Made by a program: the position numbers and the translations under genes
Shown here: piece after piece, positions 48,106-57,623 of the stretch
Position numbering within the stretch: the stretch's first letter is position 1
Layout of the letters: each line of letters starts with the position of its first letter
DNA from: Oscillatoria sp. SIO1A7
GTDB taxonomy: Bacteria; Cyanobacteriota; Cyanobacteriia; Cyanobacteriales; Laspinemataceae
NCBI GenBank assembly: GCA_010672965.1
Contig: JAAHFN010000005.1
Location: 34,170 to 98,169 of the forward strand
Reading direction: 5' to 3'
DNA: 64,000 nucleotides
Notes under the pieces: generated by a model
What the model was told of the DNA's origin: nothing
What the model saw: the letters and a program-made list of their open reading frames with translations, nothing else
Databases searched by the model: none

Positions 48106-49317
48106 TCAAAACACTGCTTGAGCCCCGACAGTCAACTGCCAATCTGTTTCTAATTGAGGACCTTCTAAAGATTGATAAATAGGAAGTTCAAACTCGACAG
48201 CTAAGCGACCTCCTTGGAGACTAGGGGCATAGAGATTGATTCCCAAACCCAAGTCGAGGCGAGTGCCGCTTCGCCTGTCGGGGTCGGCGGTAGGAACCAT
48301 AGCTGGATTCAAGAGCGGATCGTTGCCGCGTATATTGCCCCAAGTTTTGCCATTAAGGCGAACGGAGGTACTGAGCCAATCAGTCCATTTGCCAGCAAGC
48401 CAGCCAGTAAGATTCAGTTGGTTTCCCAAGCGATAATCTTCGTCGTTTTCTCCCAAGCGGAGAATTCCCATCGCCTGTGCCCCCCACGACCAGCTATCTG
48501 CTTGACCCAAATAGGTAATCCCCGGAAGCAGGTCGATAGTCCCAGACCCAAGCTGCATCGGATAGGGCAATCGGACATCGCTACCTGCGGGGGTATCGTC
48601 TCGCTCGTTAGTCGAGCCAGTAGGAAAACTGACTCCTGCATTCAGGTGCAAGCTTTGTCGGTTTTGCCGCATTACATTATAGAGTCCCGATAGCTTAAGG
48701 TCGCCCGGGCCTTCTGAATTAGTCCTGAAAGTCACGCCCCTTCGATTGATGTGATCCATCTCCTTATATATGTAGGGCAGCATCGCCATCAAAGTAAAAT
48801 CGTCGGTCGGGGCGAACATAAACCCAACCATATGCATTTTCATGGTCATTCGCTGAGGCGTTACCGGAAAATTTTCCAGAACATCCGCATCGCTGAGTTG
48901 GTCGGTTCCATCCCGGTTGCCATCCATATCCATAAACATATAGCGATAGGAAAACATCCATTCCCGCTCTTCATGGGTATGGTCTGCCATAACGCCGATG
49001 GGAGCGTGACCGTCGGGACGGCCTGAAGTCCATTGCAGTTCGGCTCCGATACTATTGCTATTGCCGTTAACGAGCCGGAATTGGGGACTGCCAGAATTAA
49101 CTAGGGGGGATTCGGGAACTGTTAAAGTGGGAATAGCTTTTTGGGGAATGGGCTCCAAGTCGCCGAGCTTATAAGTGGAGAGCCGATTAATCTCCAAAAC
49201 GGGCAGAATGCTACGAGGGGAAGGCTCGGTAACAATCGGCTCTTGTCCCCGCGCCGGTAGCGAATTGACCAATAAAAGTCCCAGAGCTATCGAATATAGG
49301 CGGCAATTGCTTTTCAA
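48106..49317 (-). CDS. Outer-membrane beta-barrel protein (phenol-MetA/transporter-like)
   Basis: The 403-residue protein from a TTG start with GGAGG nine bases upstream has a signal peptide (IALGLLLVNSLPARG). A longer TTG frame from 49359 lacks such support. The mature part has the features of the outer-membrane family often annotated as MetA-pathway of phenol degradation or transporter: alternating strands with Gly and aromatic residues, ending in LTVGAQAVF with a C-terminal Phe. The segment MADHTHEEREWMFSYRYMFM is His/Met-rich, as in homologues next to metal genes. Copper association is a guess. It is divergent from the petR/petP pair. Confidence 0.82.
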   Translation of the reverse strand: MKSNCRLYSIALGLLLVNSLPARGQEPIVTEPSPRSILPVLEINRLSTYKLGDLEPIPQKAIPTLTVPESPLVNSGSPQFRLVNGNSNSIGAELQWTSGRPDGHAPIGVMADHTHEEREWMFSYRYMFMDMDGNRDGTDQLSDADVLENFPVTPQRMTMKMHMVGFMFAPTDDFTLMAMLPYIYKEMDHINRRGVTFRTNSEGPGDLKLSGLYNVMRQNRQSLHLNAGVSFPTGSTNERDDTPAGSDVRLPYPMQLGSGTIDLLPGITYLGQADSWSWGAQAMGILRLGENDEDYRLGNQLNLTGWLAGKWTDWLSTSVRLNGKTWGNIRGNDPLLNPAMVPTADPDRRSGTRLDLGLGINLYAPSLQGGRLAVEFELPIYQSLEGPQLETDWQLTVGAQAVF

Positions 49318-49715
49318 TGGGCTTTTCCTCCAATCCTTGCGGGCCAACCGCAAAAACAACGCCCATCATCCTGACGAAGTTTTTTGGCAAAGTCAAAAGA
49401 CAGGCGGTCAAAAATGGGAATTGGGCATCGGGCATGGGGCATCGGGCATTGGGCATTGTCTTTTTTGATGTTGTCGATGGATTCCGGGCTTTCTGGGGCG
49501 AAGCATTCCAATACAATAATTTTTGTTATAGAGCAAAGGCTGTCTCGGGAATGCTATCGCCCCTACACCTTATTTCGACGGTTGGTCGTGACCCGATGAC
49601 AAATATAAAAAACATACCTCTTGTAAGCCCCTGCCCTCTGCCTCTTCCGATGCCCCATGCCCAATTCCCCATGCCCAATTCCCCAGTTAGTTATTGATTT
49701 ATCAGCGAAAATTAT
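49318..49715. other. Divergent intergenic region with dispersed repeats
   Basis: It holds decamer repeats GGCATTGGGCATTG (about 49425-49458), the dispersed repeat with TTCTGGGGCGAAGCATTCCAA (about 49458-49640, related to 5758-5920), and CCCAATTCCCCATGC repeats near 49650. The petR promoter should lie at its right end. No gene is seen. Confidence 0.6.
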
Positions 49716-50138
49716 ATGGTTCCTTTACCCGATCGCCGTCCCAAGCAACTATCCTTAGGTCCGTTGGAAACAGAGATTCTGGAAATTATTTGGGAGTTTG
49801 GTTCTGCGACTGTCAAACAAATTCACGATCGCATTTTGTCAGACCCAGACCGAGAACTGGCTTATGCTTCCGTAAGCACCATCCTCGGCCGCCTCGCCCA
49901 AAAAGGTTGGCTGACCTGCGACAAGCAGGAGCGAGCATTCCGCTGGCGACCCCTGCTATCCTCGGAGGAAGCAAGAGTTGTCCAAGCTCGGGATAAATTG
50001 CAGCAGTTTCTAGCGGTGGGCAATCCCGATGTAGTTGCCTCTTTTGCCGATAGCCTCGACCGAGGAAGTCTGGAACAATTAGAAGCGATCGCCACTCGCC
50101 TCCGAGCCATTCGCGAAGCTAGAGAGGAGCAAAAGTAA
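49716..50138 (+). CDS. petR: BlaI/CopY-family repressor, PetR-like
   Basis: The 140-residue protein is a winged-helix repressor of the BlaI/MecI/CopY family: PLETEILEIIWEFGSATVKQI and AYASVSTILGRLAQKGWL form the DNA-binding domain, and the C-terminal part should dimerise. In Synechocystis the paired BlaI/BlaR-like genes slr0240-slr0241 (petRP) control the copper-dependent switch between plastocyanin and cytochrome c6. Here the same gene pair overlaps in a TAATG junction. Orthology is inferred from pairing and lengths; a beta-lactamase regulator is unlikely as no such gene is nearby. Confidence 0.82.
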   Translation: MVPLPDRRPKQLSLGPLETEILEIIWEFGSATVKQIHDRILSDPDRELAYASVSTILGRLAQKGWLTCDKQERAFRWRPLLSSEEARVVQARDKLQQFLAVGNPDVVASFADSLDRGSLEQLEAIATRLRAIREAREEQK

Positions 50139-50977
50139 TGCATGTATTAATGTTTTCTATAGCCCTGGTACTCTCTTGCTGTCTGAGATTTGGCTACAAA
50201 CGGGCAATAGACAAATCCCAACTACAGCCGGAAAGGGTTCTTTTGCTTTTTCTATTTCCTCCAGTGCTAGCGATCGTAACAGCATTGGCGATCGTTTGTA
50301 TGGGCCCGTTGGGGCAAATGGTATGGTTTTTGGGCTGGTTCAGCTACCTCCTAGCCGCCACCTTCCTAGCATTTGCAATTGTTTTATGCTTGCAACTAGC
50401 ATTTGTTGGATACCAAACAGTGCGACGAATTCGCGGCGCTTCCCTGCAAAACTTTCAAGGAACCCCCGCTCGGATTCTCGATCTTTCAGTTCCCTTTAGC
50501 GCCCAAGTCGGATTTTGGCAGCCAGAACTCGTTGTCACTCAAGGCTTAATCGACCTTCTCGACGAAGAGCATTTGCTAGCAGTTATCGCTCACGAACGAG
50601 CCCATTTGCATTACCGAGATACCTTCTGGTTCTTTTGGTTGGGCTGGATTCGGCGCTTCAGCTTCTGGCTCCCGAACACAGAAATATTGTGGCAAGAGCT
50701 ATTGCTGTGGCGAGAAATGAGAGCCGACCGATGGGCAGCGCAACAAGTAGATTTTTTGCTCCTAGCAGAATCTCTGATTTATGTTGTCCAGACGCCGCTC
50801 GTCGAATCTGAAAGTTTTTGTGCGGCCTTTAGTTGTGCGGCTCCGCAAAACCGCTTGTCCCAAAGGATAGATGCGCTCCTCAGCCACAATGCCTCTTTTT
50901 CCCAGTGGAATTGGCAGTCTTTAACCTGGCTATTTTTAGCATTTGTACCCTTGCTCGTTATTCCATTTCACTATTAA
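50138..50977 (+). CDS. petP: M56-family membrane metalloprotease, PetP-like
   Basis: The 279-residue membrane protein has hydrophobic helices at about 1-20, 32-55, 65-90 and near the C-terminus, and the zinc motif HERAH at 152-156 with a third ligand candidate in EMRADRWA (about 193-200), as in BlaR1/M56 peptidases. It has no penicillin-binding sensor domain. The start ATG overlaps the petR stop, so the two are translationally coupled. In Synechocystis the equivalent protein degrades the PetR repressor when copper is present. That function is carried over by analogy. Confidence 0.82.
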   Translation: MHVLMFSIALVLSCCLRFGYKRAIDKSQLQPERVLLLFLFPPVLAIVTALAIVCMGPLGQMVWFLGWFSYLLAATFLAFAIVLCLQLAFVGYQTVRRIRGASLQNFQGTPARILDLSVPFSAQVGFWQPELVVTQGLIDLLDEEHLLAVIAHERAHLHYRDTFWFFWLGWIRRFSFWLPNTEILWQELLLWREMRADRWAAQQVDFLLLAESLIYVVQTPLVESESFCAAFSCAAPQNRLSQRIDALLSHNASFSQWNWQSLTWLFLAFVPLLVIPFHY

Positions 50978-51000
50978 TTTACGACAGCCAGCAGATGCAG

Positions 51001-51035
51001 AAAGCCGGTTTTTCCAAAAAACCGGCTTTCTTTAG
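51001..51035 (+). terminator. Intrinsic terminator of the petRP-like operon
   Basis: AAAGCCGGTTTTT and AAAAACCGGCTTT form a 13-bp stem with a very short loop, followed by CTTTAG. It lies 23 bases after the petP stop. Confidence 0.8.
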
Positions 51036-51039
51036 TTGG

Positions 51040-51285
51040 GGTGTGGGGTGTAGGGTGTGGGGTGTAGGGAAAGAGAGATGGGGGAGGGTGGGGAGAGAGG
51101 GAGGATGGGGAGGATAATATTCTGCGCCTTCTTCCCACACTTCCCACACTTCCCACACTTCCCACACTTCCCACACTTCCCACACTTCCCACACTTCCCA
51201 CACTTCCCACACTTTCTTACACCCCACACCCCACACTTTCTTACACCCCACACCCCACACCCCACACCCTACACCCTAACATTTT
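51040..51285. repeat. Heptamer and 9-bp CTTCCCACA tandem arrays
   Basis: GTGTAGGGTG-type heptamers at about 51040-51068 are followed by about ten direct copies of the 9-bp unit ACTTCCCAC at 51134-51218 and ACACCCC heptamers at 51222-51278. As 9 is a multiple of three, the minus strand gives long open frames of repeated WEV, CGK or SVG, which I reject as genes. A stem between the GGGTGTGGGG and CCCCACACCC arms is possible. Confidence 0.9.
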
Positions 51286-51333
51286 AAGCTAGAGTAATAA
51301 GTTTATGACTAGCTAATTTTTTCTTTATCGTCT

Positions 51334-54066
51334 ATGACTGCAACCACGCCGAACCTGCCGACCCAATACGACCCATCTAGTACCGAAGCGAAATGGCAAA
51401 AATATTGGGAAGAGCGGGAAATCTTCAAGGCCGACCCCAACCATCCCGGGGAACCTTATTGCATCGTCATCCCGCCGCCGAACGTGACCGGGAAACTGCA
51501 CATGGGTCACGCCTTCAACGACACTCTCATCGATGTCTTGGTACGCTACCACCGGATGCTGGGACGCAATGCCCTTTTCCTGCCCGGGACGGACCACGCC
51601 AGCATCGCCACCCAGACCGTTATAGAAAACCAACTGAAAGAAGAAGGCAAAACCCGCTACGACCTCGGGCGCGAGAAATTCCTAGAAAGGGCTTGGCAAT
51701 GGAAAGCCGAATCGAGCGGCACTATCATCAACCAGTTGCGCCGCCTCGGCATCTCGGCAGATTGGACTCGGGAACGATTCACAATGGATGAAGGCTTATC
51801 CAAGGCGGTGCGAACGGCCTTCGTAACTCTCTACGACCGAGGGCTAATTTATCGCGGCAAATATATGGTGAACTGGTGTCCCGCCAGTCAATCCGCCGTA
51901 TCCGACTTAGAAGTAGAAAAAAAAGAAGTCAACGGTCATCTCTGGCATTTTCGCTATCCCTTCAGCGATGGTTCCGGCTTCGTGGAAGTCGCCACCACCC
52001 GACCGGAGACGATGCTCGGGGATACGGCGGTGGCGGTGAATCCCAATGACGATCGCTACCAGCAGATAATTGGCAAAACCCTGACTCTGCCGATTATGAA
52101 TCGGGAAATTCCGATTATTGGCGACGAGTTAGTTGACCCGGAATTCGGCACCGGCTGCGTGAAAGTTACTCCCGCCCACGACCCCAATGATTTGGAAATG
52201 GGGCAACGGCACGACTTGCCCTTTATCAATATTATGAATAAGGATGGCTCTCTGAACGAACAGGCCGGAGAGTTCGCGGGGCAAGACCGATTTGTGGCGC
52301 GCAAAAACGTCCTGGCTCGCCTAGAAAAAGAGGGCTATTTACTAAAAGTAGAAGACTACAAACATACCGTCCCCTACAGCCAGCGAGGCAAAGTGCCGGT
52401 GGAGCCGCTGATTTCTACCCAATGGTTTGTGAAAATTCGCCCTCTCGCCGAACCAGCTCTCGCCGCCCTAGATAAGGACAACTCGCCGGCTATTGTTCCC
52501 GATCGCTGGAAAAAAGTCTATCGAGATTGGCTGGTGAAAATAAAAGATTGGTGCATTTCGCGCCAACTCTGGTGGGGACATCAAATACCTGCTTGGTATG
52601 CCATAGAAGAAACTAACGGAGAAATAACCGACGAAACGCCTTTTGTGGTGGCGATGAATGCCGAGGAAGCCCAAGAAAAAGCCCGCGCCAAGTTTGGTCG
52701 CCCAGTGCAATTGGAACAAGACTCGGACGCTCTCGATACTTGGTTTTCCTCGGGACTCTGGCCTTTTTCTACCCTAGGCTGGCCGGAGGAAACCGCCGAC
52801 CTAAAAGCCTATTTCCCGACCAGTACCCTTGTCACCGGCTTCGATATTATCTTTTTCTGGGTGGCGCGGATGACGATGATGGCGACTTATTTTACGGGTC
52901 GAATGCCATTTCAGGATGTCTATATTCACGGGCTGGTGCTGGATGAAAATGGCAAAAAAATGTCGAAGACTGTTGGCAATGGTATTGACCCGCTGCTGCT
53001 GATCGACAAATACGGCACCGACGCCCTGCGTTATACTCTGATTCGGGAAGTGGCGGGGGCGGGTCAGGATATCCGCATGGAGTATAACCGCAAGACTGAG
53101 GAATCTTCTTCGGTGGAAGCGTCGCGCAATTTTAGCAATAAGCTCTGGAATGCGTCGCGATTTGTGATGATGAATCTGGACGGCCAGACGCCGGAGCAGT
53201 TGGGTGCGCCGGACGAGAAGTCAAATTTAGAACTATGCGATCGCTGGATTCTCTCTCGCTACCACCAAACAGTGCAACAAACCCGCGACTATATAAATAA
53301 GTACGGTTTAGGAGAAGCGGCGAAAGGACTGTACGAGTTTATCTGGGGCGACTTCTGCGATTGGTATATTGAGTTGGCGAAATCCCGCTTGCAAGGAGAT
53401 GATGCAGCTTCCCGGCGCGTGGCTCAGCAAACTTTGGCTTTTGTTTTGGACGGGATTCTGAAACTAATTCATCCCTTTATGCCCCATATCACCGAAGAAA
53501 TTTGGCAAACTCTGGCGGAGGCGAAGGATGGGGATTCTTTGGCGCTCCAGTCTTATCCAGAATCCAGCAGCGCTTTAATTGATTCGGATTTAGAAGCATC
53601 TTTCGATCTTTTAATTGGTGCGATTCGCACGATTCGCAATTTGCGCGCCGATGCGGATGTGAAACCGGGGGTGAAAGTTAAGGCGATTTTGCAGAGCGAA
53701 AGTGCTGCAGAACGGGAAATCCTGACGGCGGGCGAGTCTTATATCAAGATTGTGGCTAAGGTGGAGGACTTGGCAATTTCTTCTACTCTGGACAAAGAGA
53801 TGAAGCAGGCTATGGCCGGAGTCGTCGGCACGATACAAGTTTTGCTGCCTTTAGCGGGAGTTGTGGATATCGATGCCCTGCGCGCTAAGTTGGAGAAAAA
53901 GCTAGGCAAGATAGAAGCAGAAATAAAATCGACTGGCGGCCGATTGAACAATCCGAAGTTTGTGGATAAAGCTCCGGCGGATGTGGTGGCAGGCGCTCGC
54001 AATGCTTTGGCCGAGGCGCAGAAGCAAGCCGAAATTTTGCGCGACAGACTGAAGCGATTGGAGTAA
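51334..54066 (+). CDS. valS: Valyl-tRNA synthetase
   Basis: This class I aminoacyl-tRNA synthetase attaches valine to tRNA-Val. The 910 residues contain [15 protein letters not shown] with the HIGH-type motif HMGH (56-59), an editing domain (CP1, about 195-350), KMSKT at 542-546 and the C-terminal coiled-coil arm ([20 protein letters not shown]). All are complete. The gene stands alone. Its last 125 bp and the following terminator and repeats are present a second time at 55201-55545, on the other side of a toxin-antitoxin module. Confidence 0.97.
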   Translation: MTATTPNLPTQYDPSSTEAKWQKYWEEREIFKADPNHPGEPYCIVIPPPNVTGKLHMGHAFNDTLIDVLVRYHRMLGRNALFLPGTDHASIATQTVIENQLKEEGKTRYDLGREKFLERAWQWKAESSGTIINQLRRLGISADWTRERFTMDEGLSKAVRTAFVTLYDRGLIYRGKYMVNWCPASQSAVSDLEVEKKEVNGHLWHFRYPFSDGSGFVEVATTRPETMLGDTAVAVNPNDDRYQQIIGKTLTLPIMNREIPIIGDELVDPEFGTGCVKVTPAHDPNDLEMGQRHDLPFINIMNKDGSLNEQAGEFAGQDRFVARKNVLARLEKEGYLLKVEDYKHTVPYSQRGKVPVEPLISTQWFVKIRPLAEPALAALDKDNSPAIVPDRWKKVYRDWLVKIKDWCISRQLWWGHQIPAWYAIEETNGEITDETPFVVAMNAEEAQEKARAKFGRPVQLEQDSDALDTWFSSGLWPFSTLGWPEETADLKAYFPTSTLVTGFDIIFFWVARMTMMATYFTGRMPFQDVYIHGLVLDENGKKMSKTVGNGIDPLLLIDKYGTDALRYTLIREVAGAGQDIRMEYNRKTEESSSVEASRNFSNKLWNASRFVMMNLDGQTPEQLGAPDEKSNLELCDRWILSRYHQTVQQTRDYINKYGLGEAAKGLYEFIWGDFCDWYIELAKSRLQGDDAASRRVAQQTLAFVLDGILKLIHPFMPHITEEIWQTLAEAKDGDSLALQSYPESSSALIDSDLEASFDLLIGAIRTIRNLRADADVKPGVKVKAILQSESAAEREILTAGESYIKIVAKVEDLAISSTLDKEMKQAMAGVVGTIQVLLPLAGVVDIDALRAKLEKKLGKIEAEIKSTGGRLNNPKFVDKAPADVVAGARNALAEAQKQAEILRDRLKRLE

Positions 54067-54105
54067 TATCGCGTTTTTCGGGTTAGCCAGAAACCCCAGA
54101 AACCC

Positions 54106-54141
54106 CAGAAACCCGGTTTTTTGGAAAAACCGGGTTTCTTG
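54106..54141 (+). terminator. Intrinsic terminator of valS
   Basis: AGAAACCCGGTTTTT and AAAAACCGGGTTTCT form a stable stem around TGG, followed by TTGT. A homologous hairpin (GAACCCCGGTTTTT ... AAAACCGGGGTTC) follows the duplicated valS tail at about 55355-55388. Confidence 0.83.
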
Positions 54142-54189
54142 TATGTCGCAAATAATTTAATTTAGATGAGGATTGCTATATGCATATGT

Positions 54190-54355
54190 AGGGGATGTAG
54201 GGGCGACAGCATCCCTGGGACAATCTCGGCTTTTTAGACAAGTTCCCGTAATGGGATGCTTCGCCCAGACAATCTCGGCTTTTTAGACAAGTTCCCTAAT
54301 GGGATGCTTCGCCCAGACCATCTTGGCTTTTTAGATACGTCCTCGTACTGGGATG
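54190..54355. repeat. Repeat array with GGGATGCTTCGCCCAGAC units
   Basis: Following GTAGGGGCGACAGCATCCC are two nearly identical copies, and a third degenerate one, of a roughly 50-bp unit containing ATCTCGGCTTTTTAGACAAG and GGGATGCTTCGCCCAGAC. Its first unit also follows the duplicated valS tail at about 55460-55545. Confidence 0.82.
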
Positions 54356-54420
54356 CTATTATGATAGATAATCCAGAAGATATCTGCTGGATTTTTACTA
54401 ATTTAGACTGGTAGCAAAGA

Positions 54421-54759
54421 ATGGACTTAGAAAATTATTTTGAGTTTCTGACAGCGGAAGATATTCGAGTCAAGGGAACGCGCATAGGTATCGAGCATAT
54501 TCTTTACGAGTATGTTGTTGGCACTAAGACAGCAGAAGAAATTGCCCAAGAATTTCATACTGTTAGCTTAGAGCAGATTTATGCGACAATTTTGTATTAT
54601 TTGCGCGATCGCGAAGCAGTAGGAAAGTATTTAGAAAATTGGTTAGACTGTACAAATAAAGCTCAAGCTCAGTTCGATATCGATCCTCCACCTTTTGTGG
54701 CGAAGGTGCTGAAGTGGAAGTTGGAGCGTCTAACTCAAGGAGTGAGGGTGTCTCAATAA
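54421..54759 (+). CDS. DUF433-family antitoxin
   Basis: The 112-residue protein contains the DUF433 helix-turn-helix core: IRVKGTRIGIEHILYEYVVG and AEEIAQEFHTVSLEQIYATI. The C-terminal part (residues about 85-112) likely binds the toxin. It overlaps the next gene at TAATG and pairs with a DUF5615 PIN-like protein, a combination typical of cyanobacterial toxin-antitoxin systems. The module lies between the intact valS 3' end and its partial copy. Confidence 0.88.
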   Translation: MDLENYFEFLTAEDIRVKGTRIGIEHILYEYVVGTKTAEEIAQEFHTVSLEQIYATILYYLRDREAVGKYLENWLDCTNKAQAQFDIDPPPFVAKVLKWKLERLTQGVRVSQ

Positions 54760-55121
54760 TGGTAGTTAAATATTTGCTAGATGAAAATTTGCCTCCTTTA
54801 TATCGAGAGCAACTTCTCGAATGGCAGCCGGATTTAGTTGTTGTGGCAATTGGGGATAACAACGTGCCGCCCAAGGGTACAAAAGACCCGGAAATATTGC
54901 GCTGGATTGAGGATAAAGGTTTTATACTTGTCACCAATAACCGCAGCTCTATGCCGATACATCTTGCCGAGCTGTTAGCTGAAGGTCGTCATGTACCGGG
55001 AATCTTAGTGTTGCGTCCATCGGCGAAGATCGGTCGGGTTATTGAGGATTTAATTGCTATTGCTGGGGCATCTTTGGAGGACGAATATCGAGACCAAATT
55101 GCTTATATACCACTAATTTGA
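54759..55121 (+). CDS. DUF5615 PIN-like toxin
   Basis: The 120-residue protein starts VVKYLLDENLPPLY with the PIN-like acidic LLDENLP motif, has KDPEILRWIEDKGFILVTNN with a further acidic cluster, and fits the Mut7-C/DUF5615 group of presumed ribonuclease toxins. The start ATG shares one base with the DUF433 stop, so I use it and not an ATG 15 codons earlier. Toxicity is inferred from the family and pairing. Confidence 0.88.
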   Translation: MVVKYLLDENLPPLYREQLLEWQPDLVVVAIGDNNVPPKGTKDPEILRWIEDKGFILVTNNRSSMPIHLAELLAEGRHVPGILVLRPSAKIGRVIEDLIAIAGASLEDEYRDQIAYIPLI

Positions 55122-55200
55122 TTGTTGCTGAAAACCAAGAAGCGATCGCCTGTCGGAAAATAAAATAGCGATCGCCTCCTGGGTAAGTAGGGGTAGCGAT

Positions 55201-55545
55201 CGCTTGAAGAATCCTTTGTGGATAAGGCTCCGGCAGGTGTGGTGGAAGGCGATCGCAATGCTTTGGCCGAGGCGCAGAAGCAAGCCGAAATTTTGCGCGA
55301 CAAACTGAAGCGATTGCAGTAGTCTCGCGTTTTTCGGGTTAGCCAGAAACCCCAGAACCCCGGTTTTTACAAAAAACCGGGGTTCTCACATATCGCAAAT
55401 AATTTAATTTAGATAAGGATTGCTATATGTGTGTAGGGGATGTAGAGGATGTAGGGAATGTAGGGAATGTAGGGGCGACAGCATCCCCCTTGACAATCTC
55501 GGCTTTTTAGACAAGTTCCCGTCCTGGGATGCTTCGCCCCCGGCC
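55201..55545 (+). pseudogene. Partial second copy of the valS 3' end with terminator and repeat
   Basis: From 55201 this matches valS from 53941 (the CGATTGAACAATCC region) to the stop, then the terminator hairpin and CGCAAATAATTTAATTTAGAT, then the GTAGGGGCGACAGC repeat, ending near GGGATGCTTCGCCC. It is about 90% identical by eye. The coding part stays in frame ([20 protein letters not shown] then stop) but has no start codon. It lies directly downstream of the DUF433/DUF5615 module, in the same orientation. Confidence 0.88.
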
Positions 55546-55553
55546 TCTCGGCT

Positions 55554-55832
55554 CTAAAAACACTCCTCCTCCAAGAGACATAGAGACTTTTTAATTTGAT
55601 CTTCGTCAACGTGGTAAGCAGTTATAGCAGTTCGCTTATCGGGACTGTAAATGGCTTCGACTCTGGGGAAAGTTTGATGCGTCCACAAAACCTGGAATCT
55701 ATTTTCTTTGGCTGGTCCCTCGCCAATTATGTCGTAACCACCCTCGATCATTAATTGCTCAAATTTTTGACGCTCTAAAGTTTTACTTGGAAAGGGAGGA
55801 ACACCCTGAATAATGTGTCTGTCGAGAGTCAT
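55554..55832 (-). CDS. Small hypothetical protein
   Basis: The 92-residue product has no signal peptide or membrane helix and I do not recognise a family. It has protein-like composition, for example FEQLMIEGGYDIIGEGPAKE and RVEAIYSPDKRTAITAYHVD, and an upstream TTAGGAT at about 10 bases as a weak ribosome binding site. The stop is nine bases from the valS tail copy. It may be a small orphan gene of cyanobacteria. Confidence 0.6.
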   Translation of the reverse strand: MTLDRHIIQGVPPFPSKTLERQKFEQLMIEGGYDIIGEGPAKENRFQVLWTHQTFPRVEAIYSPDKRTAITAYHVDEDQIKKSLCLLEEECF

Positions 55833-55860
55833 AGTTTATAATCCTAAACAGTTGACTAGG

Positions 55861-56078
55861 TAGGGCTTGCTGTATAAATCTAAAACCCAACCGGGGTAAG
55901 GATTTGAGGCTGTTTTGTCGCTCTTTAAGTGCTTGGAATTAGCAAGCATCCGCCCTAAAACCCTTGCAACCGCCCTCCTGATGCTCGCGGTCCTGCGGCG
56001 TTTTTCGGGTCTTTCCCTACTATTTTTCGGGCTTGTAGCCTAAAAACTGGCTCTCTCCGAATTATTCAGCAAGCCCTA
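55861..56078. mobile_element. MITE-like element, family 4
   Basis: 218 bp with terminal inverted repeats TAGGGCTTGCTG and CAGCAAGCCCTA, extending with mismatches as TATAAAT / ATTATT. AGGT directly before the left AGGGCTT and directly after the right end AAGCCCT is a possible target duplication. No open frame of size is inside. Only one copy is in the window. Confidence 0.75.
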
Positions 56079-56389
56079 GGTAGGTAAAGGTGAATGATTT
56101 AGGCTACAGCAGCTAGAGTAGGACTTACGCAAGTTGTCTTATGCGAGCCTAAATGTAGGGGCGTTGGCCTATGCCCGAGAGGGCAGGCTGTCGCCTACGA
56201 CCGGCTCAGGAGAGCCTCCTCTCCGGGGCATACGGCCGTTCGCCCAGCCCCTTCAACGTGTAATAAACACGAATTTACGTTGGCTTCGGCAATAGCGATC
56301 GCCCTTTAGCCGCGATCGCTATTGACAATGGAGCTACCTTTATCAAGGGTCCATGAAAGCGAGGGCTAGATAATATGCACGGAATTTCT
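56079..56389. other. Gap with degraded repeats
   Basis: TAGGACTTACGCAAG at 56124 is a family-2 MITE end, followed by GTAGGGGCGTTGGCC and the inverted block CGACCGGCTCAGGAGAGCC (about 56200) seen elsewhere at about 31960 and 21430. There is no gene. Confidence 0.5.
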
Positions 56390-57235
56390 TGGGTTTTGGG
56401 ATATTTGCACCAACTTGAGGAAGTACAACTTGCAAGGGCTGTGGCAGGCTCTTGCAGAGCAGCCTGGGGATGAGGATTTGTGGGATGGGCTTTCATGTTG
56501 CGCAGGTTGCGCAGTGGATGAGCGAGTTACTCGGACGACGGTTCATCCTCAAAGAGGATGGGAATATTTGCGCCAACTAGAGATGCGTCGCCGTCGCCCG
56601 CGTCCGCAATATGTGGAGAGTGACCCCCAGGTCCAAGTTGCCTGGAAAAAAAGTTGGCCGTCTGTGCAACAGATACGGGAGGAATATCCTGACGCTACAG
56701 TACAAGTATGTCCATATACTTAACCAGCAAGTTAGAGTAGATGTCGCTGCTGGGATTTGCTGAACCTCTCAGTTTACAGGACTTACGCAAGGACTCTATT
56801 TGTAGGGTATGCAATGCGCATTATAAACTATGTAAAGAGTGAGATCTGACAATTTGCGTAAGTGCTGGATTAAATTGGCAGGTTTTTGAGCAGGTACTCA
56901 TCGACTTTGCGCGGCATCTTGAGGTGGGACCAAACAAAAGAGTGATGTTGGTTCTTGACCGAGCTAGCTTCCACGTGACGCCCGAAAATCAGTATTCCCC
57001 AAGGGATTCATAGTAGTGTGTTTACCGCCCAAATCCCCAGAACTACAGCCGGCGATCGCGGCTCTGGCCTCTAACTAACGAAGCAATTTGCAATCAATCG
57101 TTCCAAGACCTCCAAGATCTAGACGAGGAATGAGAATGTGACGGCTCATCGCTGTTAGGTGTTGATGCAGCGCCAGGCTCAAGTACGAGGGGTACAGCTT
57201 ATCACTGGTGGCGCGAACTCGTTGCCGGTTAGTTA
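56390..57235 (+). pseudogene. IS630-family transposase relic
   Basis: Pieces of an IS630-type transposase occur in shifting frames: VAQWMSELLGRR (about 56505), VHPQRGWEYLRQLEMRRRR (about 56545), RPRPQYVESDPQ, then, after a MITE, WQVFEQVLIDFARHLEVG and VLDRASFHVTP (the DDE-type catalytic Asp region), LPPKSPELQPA (about 57030) and QSFQDLQDLDEE. Several frameshifts and stops break it, and a family-2 MITE is inserted at 56777-56867. Terminal inverted repeats cannot be assigned. It could once have driven MITEs of this genome. Confidence 0.85.
56777..56867. mobile_element. MITE family 2 inside the IS630 relic (copy e)
   Basis: 91 bp with ends CAGGACTTACGCAA and TTGCGTAAGTGCTG, the interior differing from other copies. 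It splits the transposase relic, so it inserted after or during the element's decay. Confidence 0.85.
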
Positions 57236-57316
57236 TGGTTAACTAACCGGATTTTATATAACGACAAAAATCGCCTATATGAAAGTATAGCCCAATTATT
57301 TAGCATTGACTTGGCT

Positions 57317-57580
57317 CTATACCACAGGTTGGTGCAATTTTTCTTGTGCTTGCTCTGGAGGGTCATAACTACCCTGATACGTAGTATAGATATGATAACC
57401 GGGCAATACTAGCGCTACACCAGCAAAGCTGTGAACTAAGCCGGGATAGGTATCTTCTGCTTCGCAGCCGCCAAGACGGATTCTAATCGAACCAAACCAA
57501 ACGTATAACCCTGGAACAAGAGCATCCATACTGTAGGCGATCGCTCTCCATTCCCGATCTCCTACTTTCAACTTTTTCAT
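57317..57580 (-). CDS. Small hypothetical protein
   Basis: The 87-residue protein has no recognised family. It has a middle hydrophobic part (FAGVALVLPGYHIYTTY) too weak for a sure membrane helix, and motifs VPGLYVWFGSIRIRLGG. A good ribosome binding site AGGAAGG lies seven bases before the ATG, as for the secreted protein at 10668-11282. I judge it a real gene of unknown role. Confidence 0.6.
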   Translation of the reverse strand: MKKLKVGDREWRAIAYSMDALVPGLYVWFGSIRIRLGGCEAEDTYPGLVHSFAGVALVLPGYHIYTTYQGSYDPPEQAQEKLHQPVV

Positions 57581-57623
57581 AACACCTTCCTACTGGTATG
57601 TCAAGCCTAAGATTGTCTGTAAC

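Noticed and set aside
50974..51287. Open frames of repeated SVG, WEV, CGK or HFP
   Set aside because: They are produced by the 9-bp CTTCCCACA array, which is open in several frames on both strands.
55122..55320. Possible start of a new gene containing the valS-like tail
   Set aside because: There is no start codon and the similarity begins abruptly inside valS coding sequence; it is a 3' fragment.
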